Origin: Rhineura floridana
Lineage: Eukaryota; Chordata; Lepidosauria; Squamata; Rhineuridae
Direction: 5' to 3'
Assembly (NCBI RefSeq): GCF_030035675.1
Contig: NC_084482.1
Location: forward strand, 73,321,120 to 73,385,119
Length of the DNA: 64,000 nucleotides
Both the position numbers and the translations under genes were made by a program. The notes under the pieces are model-generated. The model was not told where the DNA came from, made no database searches, and worked only from the letters and a program-made list of their open reading frames with translations. Below, piece by piece: positions 1 to 24,112 of this stretch (position 1 is its first letter; every line of letters begins with the position of its first letter).

Positions 1-189
1 TAGAAGCCTCCATTCTGTAAAACTTGAAAGACTGTCTTAATTCAACTGGGAAAGCACTTTAGCGACAGTGAAAATAAATAGAGAGCTGTGAAAAATAGTC
101 AAGGCAAAGTTGTTTGCTCTGCCACCTTGTGGCTATACAGAATCATGTTATGTCTAATCTTAATTCATGTTTTTGTTTTTTGTTTTAAG

Positions 190-461
190 TCTTGAGTTTG
201 CAAGATCTTTGTTGCCGCTCCATAGTTTCATGCACCCCTGTGCACCTTGTTGACAAACTTCCACTACCTGTTGCCTTAAGAAGCCATCTCAAATCATTCT
301 CTATGGCCAATGGTCTTAATGCTAGGATGATGCATGGTCGTTCCTACTCTCTCACTGCCAGCAACAACAACAAAGGAAACAGTCTGAAGAAAGCCAAAAT
401 CATCTGTCCACTCCAGAGCCCTCCAAAACACTGCACCAGAAATAGCTGTAAAATCTCTTAA
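190..461 (+). CDS. RAB40B: RAB40B, last coding exon (SOCS box and C-terminus)
   Basis: This is the 3' coding exon of a Rab40 small GTPase, the substrate-recognition subunit of a Cullin-5/Elongin-B/C ubiquitin ligase. The translation opens [14 protein letters not shown], which fits the SOCS-box BC-box pattern (SL...C) that binds Elongin [16 protein letters not shown] follows and carries the LPLP Cullin-5 box. The protein ends in NSCKIS, a CaaX-type prenylation motif, then TAA at 459-461. The acceptor AG is at 188-189 after a T-rich tract, and the exon starts in phase 1. About 90 residues are encoded; the GTPase-domain exons lie left of the window. Assignment to RAB40B rather than RAB40A/C rests on my memory of the human C-terminus and on the neighbouring WDR45B and FOXK2. 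Confidence 0.93.
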
Positions 462-1260
462 GCTTCTCATTGGAAAGGTTTGGCCAGAGCCTTTAACACA
501 AGGACTCATATAGTCAGGTTTGTTGTGTATATTGCATTGCAGAAACAGAACAAAATAAAATGTTATTTTGGAGTAATTTGTTTTTAATAAAGCTGCTTCC
601 AGATGTATGATGCACTCTGTGCAAACAAAGGAATGTGAAACTTTGTTGTTGGATTTTTTTATATATCCATTTTGATGTGCTGGGGACTTTGTGTGTTTTA
701 TAAAGGGAATAATTTATCTCACAGTACTGAGCTTTTGATGACACAATCTCAGAAGTGAGTCGTTTTTAATTGCTCAAATATTGTTCAAGCACAACATTTT
801 ATTTGCAGTTAAATAGGAATCAGTGTCAGTCTGTAGATTCAGGCAGTTTTTAACCACAATGTATTGTATACATTGTAAAAGATACAATAGTGAAACAATT
901 CTTGTGATTTTGCAGTAGAGCATCTGAAAATAGTTCTGTACAGTTTCCTCAGTGATTTTGACGCACTACTTTGAGCTATCAGTGTGTATATGCAATATGC
1001 ACAAGATTTTCATGTATAAAATATTTGATAAAAGTTTTTTGCTATGTTGTTTAGGGATTAATCTGTGGTTTATATGCTTATTTTTCTGGTAAATCTACAT
1101 TTTTGTATTGGATATTCGAGTGATCAGTTATATAGCAAGAAAAAGCCAAAGACATCAGATGTATTTGCAACACATTAGTAAGAAGAATGTGATTTGAAAA
1201 GCTGCTTTATCAGGAAAGGACGCTATTTAAAAATAAAACACTAAAAAAGTCCTGAAAAGT
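462..1260 (+). other. RAB40B: RAB40B 3' UTR (probable)
   Basis: Non-coding, AT-rich DNA follows the RAB40B stop. AATAAA hexamers lie at 554-559, 586-591 and 1232-1237. The last is followed within about 30 bases by a GT/T-rich tract, so it is the best candidate for the distal cleavage site, and the first two could serve a short isoform. No transposon is recognisable inside. The boundary is inferred without RNA data. Confidence 0.6.
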
Positions 1261-1805
1261 GTTAATGTGTTTTTTTCTCTACTTAAATATTTTCCTGAAC
1301 TCCCAAGGGTTTAAGGCAGATGGCTTTCATTCATAATTTATTCATGACTTGGTTAAAGGGCTGTCTCCCAGTCTAGCCTGTGAGAGGTCAGGAAGATGCT
1401 TAAATTGAACAGCCTGATTCTATGTGGTGAGGCTAATTGTTGGTTTTTAACTAAGCTGGAGGTATTTTTTTTTCTGTTGCTGTGCTGTTCTATTGTAAAT
1501 TGATTTGTTTTTAACATGGTTTTGATTATTTTATATGGTTCAGTTTGATTTGAACTGAAACATTTTTATAGTGTATCTTAGATTCCCTCCCCCCCATTTT
1601 TTGGTTTACTTTATTTTTATCTTTATTGGGGAGAGGTTTCTGAACAGCATTTGTCCCGCATTACCCTTTGCTGCTGCCACCACCATCTTCCAGGAGAACA
1701 GAACCAGGATCCACATGACACCATCAATAAAACCTGATGTTCCAGATCTACTATTGTGAGGGCAATATAATCTGGCTATGACATATTTTATTATTGCAAT
1801 CCACT
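1261..1805. other. Intergenic DNA between RAB40B and the CR1 cluster
   Basis: About 540 bases of AT-rich DNA. Open frames near 1571-1878 lack known motifs and are probably chance. No repeat recognised. Confidence 0.5.
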
Positions 1806-2030
1806 TTAAGAATATAAGATGATGCTGGATCAGACCAAAGGCCCATCTGGTTGAGCATCCTGTTCTCACAGTGACCAACCAGATGCCTCTGGGAACTTCA
1901 CAAGCAGGACATTAGCGTAGCAGCACTCTTCCCCATTTGTGCTCCTCAGCAACTGGTATTCAGAGGCATACTGCCTTACAATACTGGGGGTAATACACAG
2001 CCATCTTCGCTACTAGCCACTGCTAACTTT

Positions 2031-3043
2031 GTTCTTGTTATGTGCCTTCAGGTCGATTTTGACTTATGGCGGCCCTATGAATCAGTGACCTCCAAGAGCA
2101 TCTGTTATAAATCACCCTGTTCAGATCTTGTAAGTTCAGGTCTCTGGCTTCCTTTATGGAACCAATCCATCTCTTGTTTGGTCTTCCTCTTTTTCTACTC
2201 ACTTCTGTTTTCCCCAGGATTATTGTGTTTTCTAGTGAATCATGTCTTCTCATGATGTGTCCAAAGTATGATAACCTCAGTTTCATCATTTTAGCTTCTA
2301 GTGATAGTTCTGGTTTAGTTTGTTCTAACATCCAATTATTTGTCTTTTTCGCAGTCCATGGTATCTGCAAAGCTCTCCTCCAACACTACATTCCAAATGA
2401 GTTGATTTTTCTCTTATCTGCTTTTTTCACTGTCCAACTTTCACATCCGTAAATAGAGACCGGGAATACCATGGTCTGAATGATCCTGACTTTAGTGTTC
2501 AGTGATACATCTTTGTATTTGAGGACCTTTTCTAGTTCTCTCATAGCGCCCTCCCCAGTCCTAGCCGCCTTCTAATTTCTTGATTATTGTCTCCATTTTG
2601 GTTAATGACTGTGCCAAGTTCAATGTCCTCACTGTCAACTTTAAAGTTACATAAATCTTCTGTTGTCATTACTTTAGTCTTTTTGACGTTGAGCTGTAGT
2701 CCTGCTTTTGTGCTTTCCTCTTTAACTTTCATCAGCATTCATTTCAAATCATTACTGTTTTCTGCTAGTAGTATGGTATCATCTGCATATCTTAAATTAT
2801 TGATATTTCTCCCTCCAATTTTCACACCTCCATCTTGGTCCAATCCTGTTTTCCGTATGATATGTTCTGCATATAGATTAAACAAATAGGGTGATAAAAT
2901 ACACCCTTGTCTCACACCCTTTCCGATGGGGAACCAATCTGTTTCTCCGTATTCTGTCCTTACAGTAGTCTCTTGTGCAGAGTAGGTTGCGCATCAGGAC
3001 AATTAGATGCTGTGGCACCCCCATTTCTTTTAAAGCATTCCAT
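2031..3043 (-). mobile_element. BovB (RTE) LINE, 5'-truncated, inserted in CR1
   Basis: The complement encodes the C-terminal part of a BovB/RTE reverse transcriptase: MMKLRLSYFGHIMRRHDSLE, then GKTEVSRKRGRPNKRWI, with the RT block ALKEMGVPQHLIVLMRNLL further right. The 3' end lies at the left and carries the GTGCCTTCAGGTCGATTTTG-type tail that Sauria SINEs also use. An imperfect 12-bp target-site duplication (10 of 12 matching) flanks it at 2019-2030 and 3044-3055, and CR1 sequence continues on both sides. It is dead, with several frame breaks. Confidence 0.88.
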
Positions 3044-4404
3044 ACTGATAGCTTTATTCTCCATGAATTTGTCTTAGCCTGTCTTAAAGCCATCCAAGTT
3101 GGTGGCCATTACTACATCATGCAGTAGCTAATTCCATTGTTAAACACTTTGCGATGTGAAGAAGTATTTCTTTTTCTCTGTCGTGAATCTTCCAACTCTC
3201 TGCTTCATTGGGTGTCCGTGGGTTCCAATATTATGAGAAAGTGAAAAAACTTTATGTATCCACTTTGTCCACACCATACATAATTGTATGCACCTCTATC
3301 ATGCTCTCCCCTTTATTCAGCATTTTTCTAAACTAAAAGTGCCAAATAACCTTTCCTTACAGGGGAGTCGTTCCAGCCTCTCGATCTTTTTGGTTGCTTT
3401 TTTGCGCACTTTTTCAAGCAATACAATATCCTTTTGGAGGAGAGATGACCAGAACTACAGTTTTCCAAGTCTGGGTGAACCATAGATTTATATAAAGACA
3501 GTTTGCTTTTCATTCCCTTTCTTAATGGCCCATAACATGGAATTCATCTTTTTCAACATGCTATACACTAGGTCACATTTTCATTGAGCTATCCACCACA
3601 ACTCCAATGTCTTTCCTGGTCAGTCATTGCCAGTTCAGTTCAGCATATATGTGAAGTGGGGAGTAGCCTCAATGTACATACTTGCTTACCCTGAATCACA
3701 TTTGCCATGTTAATGCCATTCATCCAGTCCTCACAATCCCTTTTTGTTTTTACCACCCTAAAAAATTTTGTGTCATCAACAAATTTGGCTCCTCCGTTGC
3801 TCACCCCTAACTTTGTGAACAAGTTAAAAAGCACAGTGGCTACTGTGGGGTACCCACTTTTTACACACAGACAGAACTGGGAGAACTCAATTTGTTCTAG
3901 CTCTCTTTTTGGTTTTTTAGTCTATTACTCATCCATAAGAGGATCTGTCTCTTATCCTATAACTACTAAGCTTACTCAGAAATCTTTGGTGAAGGTTAGG
4001 TACTTCATCAAAAGTTTTTCAAAAGTCTAAATGTACAATGCCAACAAGAACACTTCTATCTATATACTAAAAGAACTCTAAAAGGTCAGTAAGATAGGAC
4101 TCACTTTGAGGAAGCTGTGCTTGTTCTTCTCCAGCTAGACTTGTTATTCTATATGCATGATGATTCTATCTTTAATAGAGTTTTTCACCCATTTCCCCAG
4201 AACAGATGTTAAGTTAACCAGCCTACTGTTTCCCAAATCCTCTCTGGATCCCTTTTTTAAAATTTGTGCTACATTAGCCACTTTCCAGTCCTCTGATATA
4301 GAGGCTGATCTTGAGGACAAGTTACATAGTTTTGTTAGAAGATAAGCAATTTCGCATTTGAGTTCTTTGAGAATTCTTGAGTATATGCTATCTAGACCCA
4401 GTGA

Positions 4405-4837
4405 TAGGGATGGAAAGATTTGTCTCTTTCGGTTCTCTCAGTTTCTCATTTTTCCAATGTTAAATTCAGTTCTCTACATTTCTGCAGCAATCTGTGATTT
4501 TTTTTTAAATCCTCATGAAAATTCTTCACCATTTTAGTGGAATTTCTCTAAACACATTTTTGTAGATAGTTTTGACAAAGGTACACATTTTTGGAAGCCA
4601 TTTCTCATCATGCCTTTTTGCATGTTATTTTCACTTATGTATGCATTTTATGCACATTTTCCCCTAATATATGCATTTTTGTAAATGTTGTTTAGTTGGT
4701 GAACTGCATCCCAAAATTCTAATAAAAGCGAATTTCAAATGATGGCTGTGTTTCAGTTCTCATATTGTTTTGGAAATTGTGAATTTGATAAATTCTGCTT
4801 GAAATGCGAACTGAATAGAAATTCTCACCCATCCCTA
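4405..4837. mobile_element. hAT-type MITE inserted in CR1
   Basis: A 433-bp AT-rich element ends in inverted TAGGGATGG (4405-4413) and CCATCCCTA (4829-4837). Flanking octamers CCCAGTGA (4397-4404) and CCCCGTGA (4838-4845) match at 7 of 8 positions, as expected for a hAT 8-bp target duplication. CR1 sequence resumes on each side. There is no coding capacity, so it depended on a transposase from elsewhere. Confidence 0.75.
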
Positions 4838-4862
4838 CCCCGTGATTTGTTTTTTAATTTGT

Positions 4863-5054
4863 ATGACCTGGGAGACCAGGGTTCGAATCGCTACATAGCC
4901 ATGAAGCTCACTGGGTGACCTTGGGCCAGTCACTGCCTCTCAGCCTCAGAGGAAGGCAATGGTAAACCACCTCTGAATACCGCTTACCATGAAAACCCTA
5001 TTAATACGGTTGCCATAAGTCGGAATCTACTTGAAGGCATTCCATTTCATTTTT
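4863..5054 (+). mobile_element. Sauria-type SINE, 5'-truncated, inserted in CR1
   Basis: The tRNA-related part with a B box (GGTTCGAATCG), the conserved central part and the BovB-like tail are present, but the 5' head is missing. Near-identical heptamers AATTTGT (4856-4862) and CATTTGT (5055-5061) flank it, and CR1 sequence continues on both sides. Confidence 0.85.
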
Positions 5055-5288
5055 CATTTGTCTCAGTTACTCAGACTCCCTTTCTAAGAAAGGCAAAAGG
5101 CACTTTCTCTTTCAGTCACAAGGATCTTCTGCTGTGAAGACAGATGCAACAAATTAATTCAGCTTCTTTGCATCTCTTTTTTCTCCTTTAGCATACCCTT
5201 GAGTCCCTTAGTGTCCAAAAGTTTCCTGCTCTGAGTGTATTTAAATATTCTTCCTGCTTTGAATGTATTAAAAATATATTGCTGATCT

Positions 5289-5500
5289 CAATGGGTTGTG
5301 TCCAAGAAAGGCATCCTGTTAGTGCAAGGGCTTCCATTTGTGTGACGGGACTTCCTCTCCCTGCATGCTTCAGATCTGTTCTGAGGGATCCCCCAACACT
5401 TTGAAGCAAAAGAGGGGAATGAGGAGAGGAAGAGGCAGTCCTGCTGCACAGGCAGAAGTCCTTGTGCTAATGGTATAACTTTATTGGATACAACCCAATG
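5289..5500. mobile_element. Short palindromic DNA transposon (MITE) in CR1
   Basis: About 210 bp with long imperfect inverted arms. The left arm, from about 5289 (AATGGGTTGTGTCC), pairs with the right arm ending near 5500 (GGATACAACCCAATG), and the homology runs about 45 bases inward on each side. CR1 reverse-transcriptase and endonuclease sequence lie to its left and right. The exact ends and target duplication were not resolved. Confidence 0.6.
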
Positions 5501-6572
5501 TTACTGGTGATGTACTCCTTGAATTGTTTGTTTGTATCCCTTATTGTCTGTTTGTTTGTTTTTTAGCTGTTGTTCAACAACACTCGCATCTTGCACCACT
5601 GGGCGCCACTTAAGATTAAACAGGGTCACTTCCCCTTTAGTCAGTTCCATAAGCAACTGTTCTAGGGCACGGTCATTTAGGATAACTAGAAACTGTATCT
5701 CTCTTTGTTGTGACTGGAACACAATTTAATTCTCCATCTCAAGATTACCTTGAACATTATGGCCAGAACAGCATTAGTACATTCCTCTGGGGTGGGAGTG
5801 GTATCACTACACACAGTAATTCTGTGGAGGAGTCTATCCCTTTTGGGATGTTTAGCTTGTTGGACTCTGTGTCCTCTTTGACATACAAAGCAACCCTATC
5901 GCCAGTATGCCCTTTCCTGTCCTTCCTATAGCGTTTGCATCTAGAGATAAGTCTACCACTGGTTCTCTGTTCTGCCAGCTTTCCATTATGCCTGCTCTCC
6001 TATATAACCAAGCACTCTAACACCCGTCTTGGCTGAGGGGCTTCTAGCATTATTATATGAACACCAATAGACAGTGTCTTCCTCCAAATGCCTTTGGCAT
6101 GTGTATTTTACTCTATTGCACTTTGGCCTTTTTGAACTGCTGTCACGTCCCCCTATACTATTATTATCCAAATGGCAGAGGAGTAGAACTAAACAATCAT
6201 AAACAATTTCATTCTCTCCCTTGGGAGGATTTGTCCCATACTGGATGCTCCTCAGCTCCTGTTTGCTTTCTCCTCTGCAGTCAGTTTAAAACCTGCTGTG
6301 CCATCTTTCTGATTTTTAAGCACCAATGGTTTCATTCCATCCTGAATCAAGTGGAGCCGATCCCTTTTGTACAGGCCCAGCTTGTCCCAGAATGCTGCCC
6401 AGTGCCCAGTGCTACTGCTCCCACCATTTACCTTCTGGCCTTTTAGTAAACTCCCCCACCCCATGAGCAGGACTTGAATTTTGCCCAATGGTAGGTGTGG
6501 GAAAGAGGAGGGGGAAGTTGGTAAAGAGAAAAATGGCAGTAGTTGTGGTTGCCATATATGCTACATGTCCTA

Positions 6573-7000
6573 AAGCAGAGGTGGGGAACCTTTTTTGCTC
6601 CGAGGGCCATATTGTTATCAGACCAACTCTCTGACAGCCAAGTGGGCAAGTCCAAAGGATAGTGTATTAAAGTTCTTACCTTTCATACAAAGATGGGAAG
6701 TGATCTCTTTGTGTGACCTCCACTTGCCTTTCCAGCCCCCCCCCATCTCCATTCATGAAATCTTTCTGGTGTGATGGTTGAGGCCGCACACACACAAAGC
6801 AAATATGAAAAGGGTGGGGTGATGGGGGTTTTTTTCAGAGAGCAAATTACTGCAGCTTTCCAAAAGTTTAAATAAGGCAACCCACAAGTGATTCACCACC
6901 AATTGTAAATCATACATGTACATACATACACACACACACACAGCAAATTGTATGAAAAAGGGGAGGCGGCTTTCCAAAAGTTACCTAGAGCATAGTCTTG
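6573..7000. mobile_element. hAT-like DNA transposon fragment
   Basis: It begins with CAGAGGTGGGGAACC at about 6570, the inverted-end motif of a hAT MITE family also seen at 13148-13514. The right terminus is not clear. The interior has a homopolymer C tract and a TACA/CA microsatellite at about 6914-6944. No coding capacity. Confidence 0.45.
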
Positions 7001-7395
7001 AGGGGACATGATGCAAATCACTTGCTGAAGCTTAACAGATCCTAAACTGGTCAGCACCTGGATAAACCATGGGAACCCTCTGTATACTGACTTGAATGGA
7101 AGAAAGGTGGCTTTTTTTTTTTTTTAGCACACTTGCTACTTAGAGCTTTTAAAGGGAAAAGCAGGAGGAACTCTGGGCTGCAACCTCAAAATCAAATAGT
7201 TGTGTATGGGATATTGTGTGTTGCGTTGATTCCAAGGAGGTTAGGTGTGACTCATCATCATAGGATCAGACAACTGAATGACAGTGACAAGCATGCTACA
7301 ACAGAGGACGGGGACCATTCCCTGGATTATGAACCAGTTTCTCTGGGGAGGAAACTTCTTTCCGGGTAAGCATGACCAAAACACATCCATTAACA
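7001..7395. other. Intergenic DNA, nothing recognised
   Basis: A short open frame at 7133-7369 has no recognisable motif and is probably chance. A T-rich tract lies near 7112. No repeat family identified. Confidence 0.4.
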
Positions 7396-7618
7396 GTGAT
7401 GGCCACCAACTTGGATGGCTTTAAAATGGGATTAGAAAAATTCATGGAGAGTAAGGCTATCAATTGCTACTAGCCATGATGGCTGTGCTCTGCCTCTGCA
7501 GGAGGGGAGAGTGCTTTTGTGCTCGGGTCCTGCTTGTGGGCTTCACATAGGCATCTATGAGAACAGGATGGTGGGCTAGATGGACCACTGGCCTGATCCA
7601 GCAGACTTTCTTATGTTC
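7396..7618 (+). mobile_element. CR1 LINE 3' end
   Basis: A 5'-truncated CR1 tail. It has the GGCCACCAACTTGGATGGC and CTACTAGCCATGATGGCTG blocks and ends in the CTGATCCAGCAG...CTTATGTTC terminus, matching the tail at 19450-19706. Only the end of ORF2 and the 3' UTR are represented. Confidence 0.85.
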
Positions 7619-7920
7619 ACCAAGCCAATGCAGCACACTTCATACTTGCATGTTCTTAAATATGATCGTCCCCGATTAAGAGAAAGACGAAATTGTTTCC
7701 TTAGCACAGTGAGCTACAAATGAAACATCAAAATAGAAATTACAGCATGTTTGTTATAAATGTAGCCAACTTTGAACTGAAACCAGGAATGCTCCTTGTT
7801 GAAGGGAGAATATTCCAAAATTTCCAGCCTAATGCTAATGGCCAGTGTATACATGATGCACTTTTTATGCATCACCTCCTTTCCCATAACTCCCTGGGAA
7901 GTGTACGTAGGACTGGAGTT

Positions 7921-8252
7921 TACAGTGCAATCCTATACATGTCTGCTCAAAGCTAGTGGTGCCTGGTTGCCCATTGGGACTGGTAGGAAGGGAGGGAGAC
8001 AAATAACAGGTGGAGCCAGAGATGATGACAGGTAGAGCCAGCTAATTCTTGTTTCACGTCCATTCCCCCATCCTCCTCCCTGCTGAGTTCTACATGGGCA
8101 ACACCAACAGCCAGTGCTCCCACACTCTGGCCTGGATGCAAGTGCGAAGGTTGGTAGGTGGGGGCTGACTGAGGGAAGTTCCCCATTCAGTCTGGTGGAC
8201 CAGTCTCCACTGAAGTAAGCTCCAGTAAGTGTATATAGGACTGCACAATTTG
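7921..8252. mobile_element. MITE with about 30-bp inverted ends and atypical interior
   Basis: The left end CAGTGCAATCCTATACATG (about 7924) is inverted at the right end (GTGTATATAGGACTGCAC, about 8230-8247). Related short copies occur at 11518-11690, 34108-34205 and 42237-42332. Here the arms are separated by about 270 bp of GC-richer DNA absent from the short copies. Confidence 0.55.
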
Positions 8253-8275
8253 GCATCTTTTTTTTTTTTTGTAAG

Positions 8276-8502
8276 CCAGCGTGGTGTAGTGGTTAAGGTG
8301 TTGGACTATGACCTGGGAGACCAGGGTTCAAATCCACACACAGCCATGAAGCTCACTAGGTGACCTTGGGCCAGTCACTGCCTCTCAGCCTCAGAGGGAG
8401 GCAATGGTAAACCCCCTCTGAACACTGCTTACCATAAAAACCCTCTTCATAGGGCCGCCATGAGTTGGAATCGACTTGAAGGCAGTCCATTTCATTTTTT
8501 TT
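8276..8502 (+). mobile_element. Sauria-type SINE, near full length
   Basis: The tRNA-like head (GTGGTGTAGTGGTTAAGG), a B box (GGTTCAAATCC), the central block GCCAGTCACTGCCTCTCAGC and a BovB-like tail (GTTGGAATCGACTTGAAGGC) are present, followed by a T-rich end. This is the most complete Sauria SINE here in plus orientation. Confidence 0.9.
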
Positions 8503-8570
8503 CAATAATCCAAACTGTTAATTTCTTATTTTCTCAATATTATGGCAGGCTAACACATTCCTCAAATAAG

Positions 8571-8784
8571 TTTCAGAAGGGTAGCTGTATCAGTCTGTTA
8601 TAGGGAAAACAACAGTCTTGTGGCCACTAAAATACAAACATTGGGGGGGGGGAATATAGCCTAAGACTTTAAGGACCAGAGTCTACTTTATCTGATACAG
8701 TGGACTGTGGCCCACGGTAGCTTATGCCATAATAAATAAATGTGTTCGTTTTTAAAGTGCTACAATGTTCTTTGTTGTTTTTAT
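8571..8784. mobile_element. Interspersed repeat flanked by a perfect 10-bp direct repeat
   Basis: A 214-bp insertion lies between two copies of CTCAAATAAG (8561-8570 and 8785-8794). The inner ends are partly inverted copies of each other (AACAACAGTCTTGTGGCCAC near the left, TTTAAAGTGCTACAATG near the right), and the core resembles a repeat widespread in reptiles (GCTTATGCC...AATAAAT). The family is not named with confidence. Confidence 0.6.
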
Positions 8785-8794
8785 CTCAAATAAG

Positions 8795-9079
8795 GGCAGG
8801 CATACTTAACGTTTAAACTACAAAAAGACTATGATTATTTTGCCTTATGAAGAGTTTTGTGCAGTTCGAACGCTTTCATATTTCTTCCTCAGCAAATTGA
8901 CACAGTATAGCATGATGCTAAGCACCTTACGAGATGGGGACTATGTCCCATTGAGTTCAACGGGTCTTACCTCCTCGTAAAAGTGCTAAGGATCATTGCC
9001 TTACCTGTCTTGTAAGGGTAAAAGTGGCACATAATAAAGATCATGAGATGTGATAAAGGTGTGTAGGTTGGTTTTCCTC
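8795..9079. other. Upstream flank of WDR45B
   Basis: Unique DNA with no recognised repeat or gene. It leads into the GC-rich promoter region. Confidence 0.4.
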
Positions 9080-22367
<13,288 letters not shown>

Positions 22368-23760
22368 CTGAACTGATGGAAGTTTGTAGGTGGGGGGAAG
22401 GAGGTCTGGAACCCCATCCTGCTTCTTCTCCCTCTTCTGAAGAGATGGCCTCTCATTACTCCAGCAGTCAACAGTGCTCCTCAAGATGGGACAGATGACC
22501 TTAAAAAGCCCAAGCCAATATGATCAGAGCAAGGCAGAGGATTGATATATTAACTGTCAACAGCTGGTTTTAAATGTTTGTTTTGGCTGTTTCTGTTCTT
22601 TCAATTTTCTTTTTTTTAAAAAAAAGTTTCAGTAGCCTGTGCCTGTTGGGTCTCTCTGTAATTAACCTGTCAAACATAGTGCCTGCCAGATCATAAGACT
22701 GAAGGGGCAGGAGATTACTAGGGCTTAAACTGAATGGGACTCATCAAAAATACATACAGATTTAAGTTCTAGTACCATACTTAAGAGGTGGCAGGAGAAT
22801 CATGCAAGGCAAGTGGCAATATTTATACCAGCATTTTCTGCCTTTACAAATGTCTGTTTCCTCATCTTCTAATACATAGAAAGGAAGCTTAGCAAGTTGA
22901 CTTAGTTGCACTGCTCAGACACACATAAAATGCTCAAGGTCCTTCTTTTCATACTTTATAAATAGGTATTAACTTGTTTTGTCATTTGTCAGAGGTGCCA
23001 AAAGAAATCCCATGGCAAATAGCATTAAGTACTGTCGGCCTAAGTAATATTATGCAGAGCAGGCAGTGACATAGGATAACACTGAGGGGTCGGGAAGATG
23101 ACAGTGAATAATGTAGATATTGGAAATAATCATTCCAGGCACTTGAACTCTTGTTCCAGTGGTGTTTGCACTTAAGTTGTACAAGGAAAGGCCTACAAGC
23201 TACAACATAATCTGTGAAGGCTAACAGGTAACAGGAACTAGTGCCCCTTTAGATTGTTGGACTCCACTCCCATCAGCTGTAGCCAGCATAGCAAGAGATG
23301 ATGGGAGTTGTAGTCCAAGTGCTGAAGGGCTGCAGGTTTTCCACTTCTGCTCTGTAGCCTGTAAGATGTCTGTATCATATAGCACACTTGCTGTATGTTC
23401 AGAACAAATTAAGCTGATGCCTCTCAGAAATGTGACAAATCAGACACACAACTATATTACAGGTGTTTTGGAAAATGAGGTATGTGGACACATAATTTGG
23501 AATTACCACTATCACCCCTTTAAAGCACAACTTCAGTTATTAGTTCCCTTGATTTCATGTTTCAGAATGAAGTCTTAGTTCAAGTTGAAAAGTATTGTAA
23601 TTTGTCATTTAACTAAAACCTATATTCAGATGTCAGTTTGCATGTTGCTTTTAAATGTGTATTTAATCATGGAAATTGTTTTGCACACCTTTTGTAATTT
23701 TCTTTAATTAAAAGTGACTAATTTGCTGTATTTGTTTTATGGTAACAAAAGGAGTTCTAT
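22368..23760 (+). other. WDR45B: WDR45B 3' UTR (probable)
   Basis: Non-coding DNA after the stop. An ATTAAA hexamer at 23707-23712 with downstream T/GT-rich sequence is the best polyadenylation candidate. It includes a MITE at about 23228-23345, so part of the mature UTR may be transposon-derived. Confidence 0.55.
23228..23345. mobile_element. Short palindromic MITE near the WDR45B 3' end
   Basis: GTTGGACTCCACTCCCATCA at the left is inverted as GATGGGAGTTGTAGTCCAAG at the right, a hairpin-forming element with relatives at 15475, 32385 and 45110. Confidence 0.65.
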
Positions 23761-23986
23761 ATATGGGGACCAGTTCTGTCCCTTGTTTTATTTAAATTGC
23801 CTAAATAGCTCAAGATCAATGAAGAATAGAATATGTTTAGAGTCTATGGCTAATGGTTTGTAGCTAACTATATTGCTCGCTTTTCCATTAATGGAACAGG
23901 TGAAGGAAGTCATTTTTGGCGATTCCACTTCCTACTTCAGCTCCTCTAAATCTGTTCTGGGAATTAGTAGAGGGCTTATAAGACTT

Positions 23987-24112
23987 GGAGAAGGACTGTA
24001 GCTTAGCGGAAGAGCATTTGCTTTGTTTGCAGAAGGTCTGAGGTTCAACTCCCAGCAGCCACAGACAGGGCTAGGAAAGATCGCAGGAAGCACTGTAGAC
24101 AAATACTGACTC
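23987..24112 (+). mobile_element. tRNA-derived SINE head
   Basis: A Pol III A box (TAGCTTAGCGG) and B box (GGTTCAACTCC) are correctly spaced within a tRNA-like sequence. A SINE body fragment (GGGCTAGGAAAGATCGCAGG) follows. It is too diverged from a cloverleaf, and too closely tied to the SINE body, to be a functional tRNA gene. Confidence 0.75.

Larger units (their letters stand above)
1806..6490 (-). mobile_element. CR1 LINE, near full span, minus strand, broken up by later insertions
   Basis: Reading right to left: the end of ORF1 (about 6490-6260; the complement encodes DKLGLYKRDRLHLIQDG, the esterase C-terminus also seen at 63430-63540), the ORF1-ORF2 spacer and endonuclease region (6230-5501), reverse-transcriptase parts (5290-5062, 4862-4838, 4404-3060), and the CR1 3' tail (2018-1806). 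The same 3' tail recurs in plus orientation at 7396-7618 and 19450-19706. It is interrupted by a BovB LINE, a hAT MITE, a Sauria SINE and a palindromic MITE, listed separately. Coding potential is destroyed by many stops and indels. The number and divergence of the insertions suggest an old copy. Confidence 0.85.

Noticed and set aside
23987-24112. Possible tRNA gene
   Set aside because: Pol III boxes are present, but a SINE body follows and related copies occur at 13645 and 20655, so it is a SINE head.
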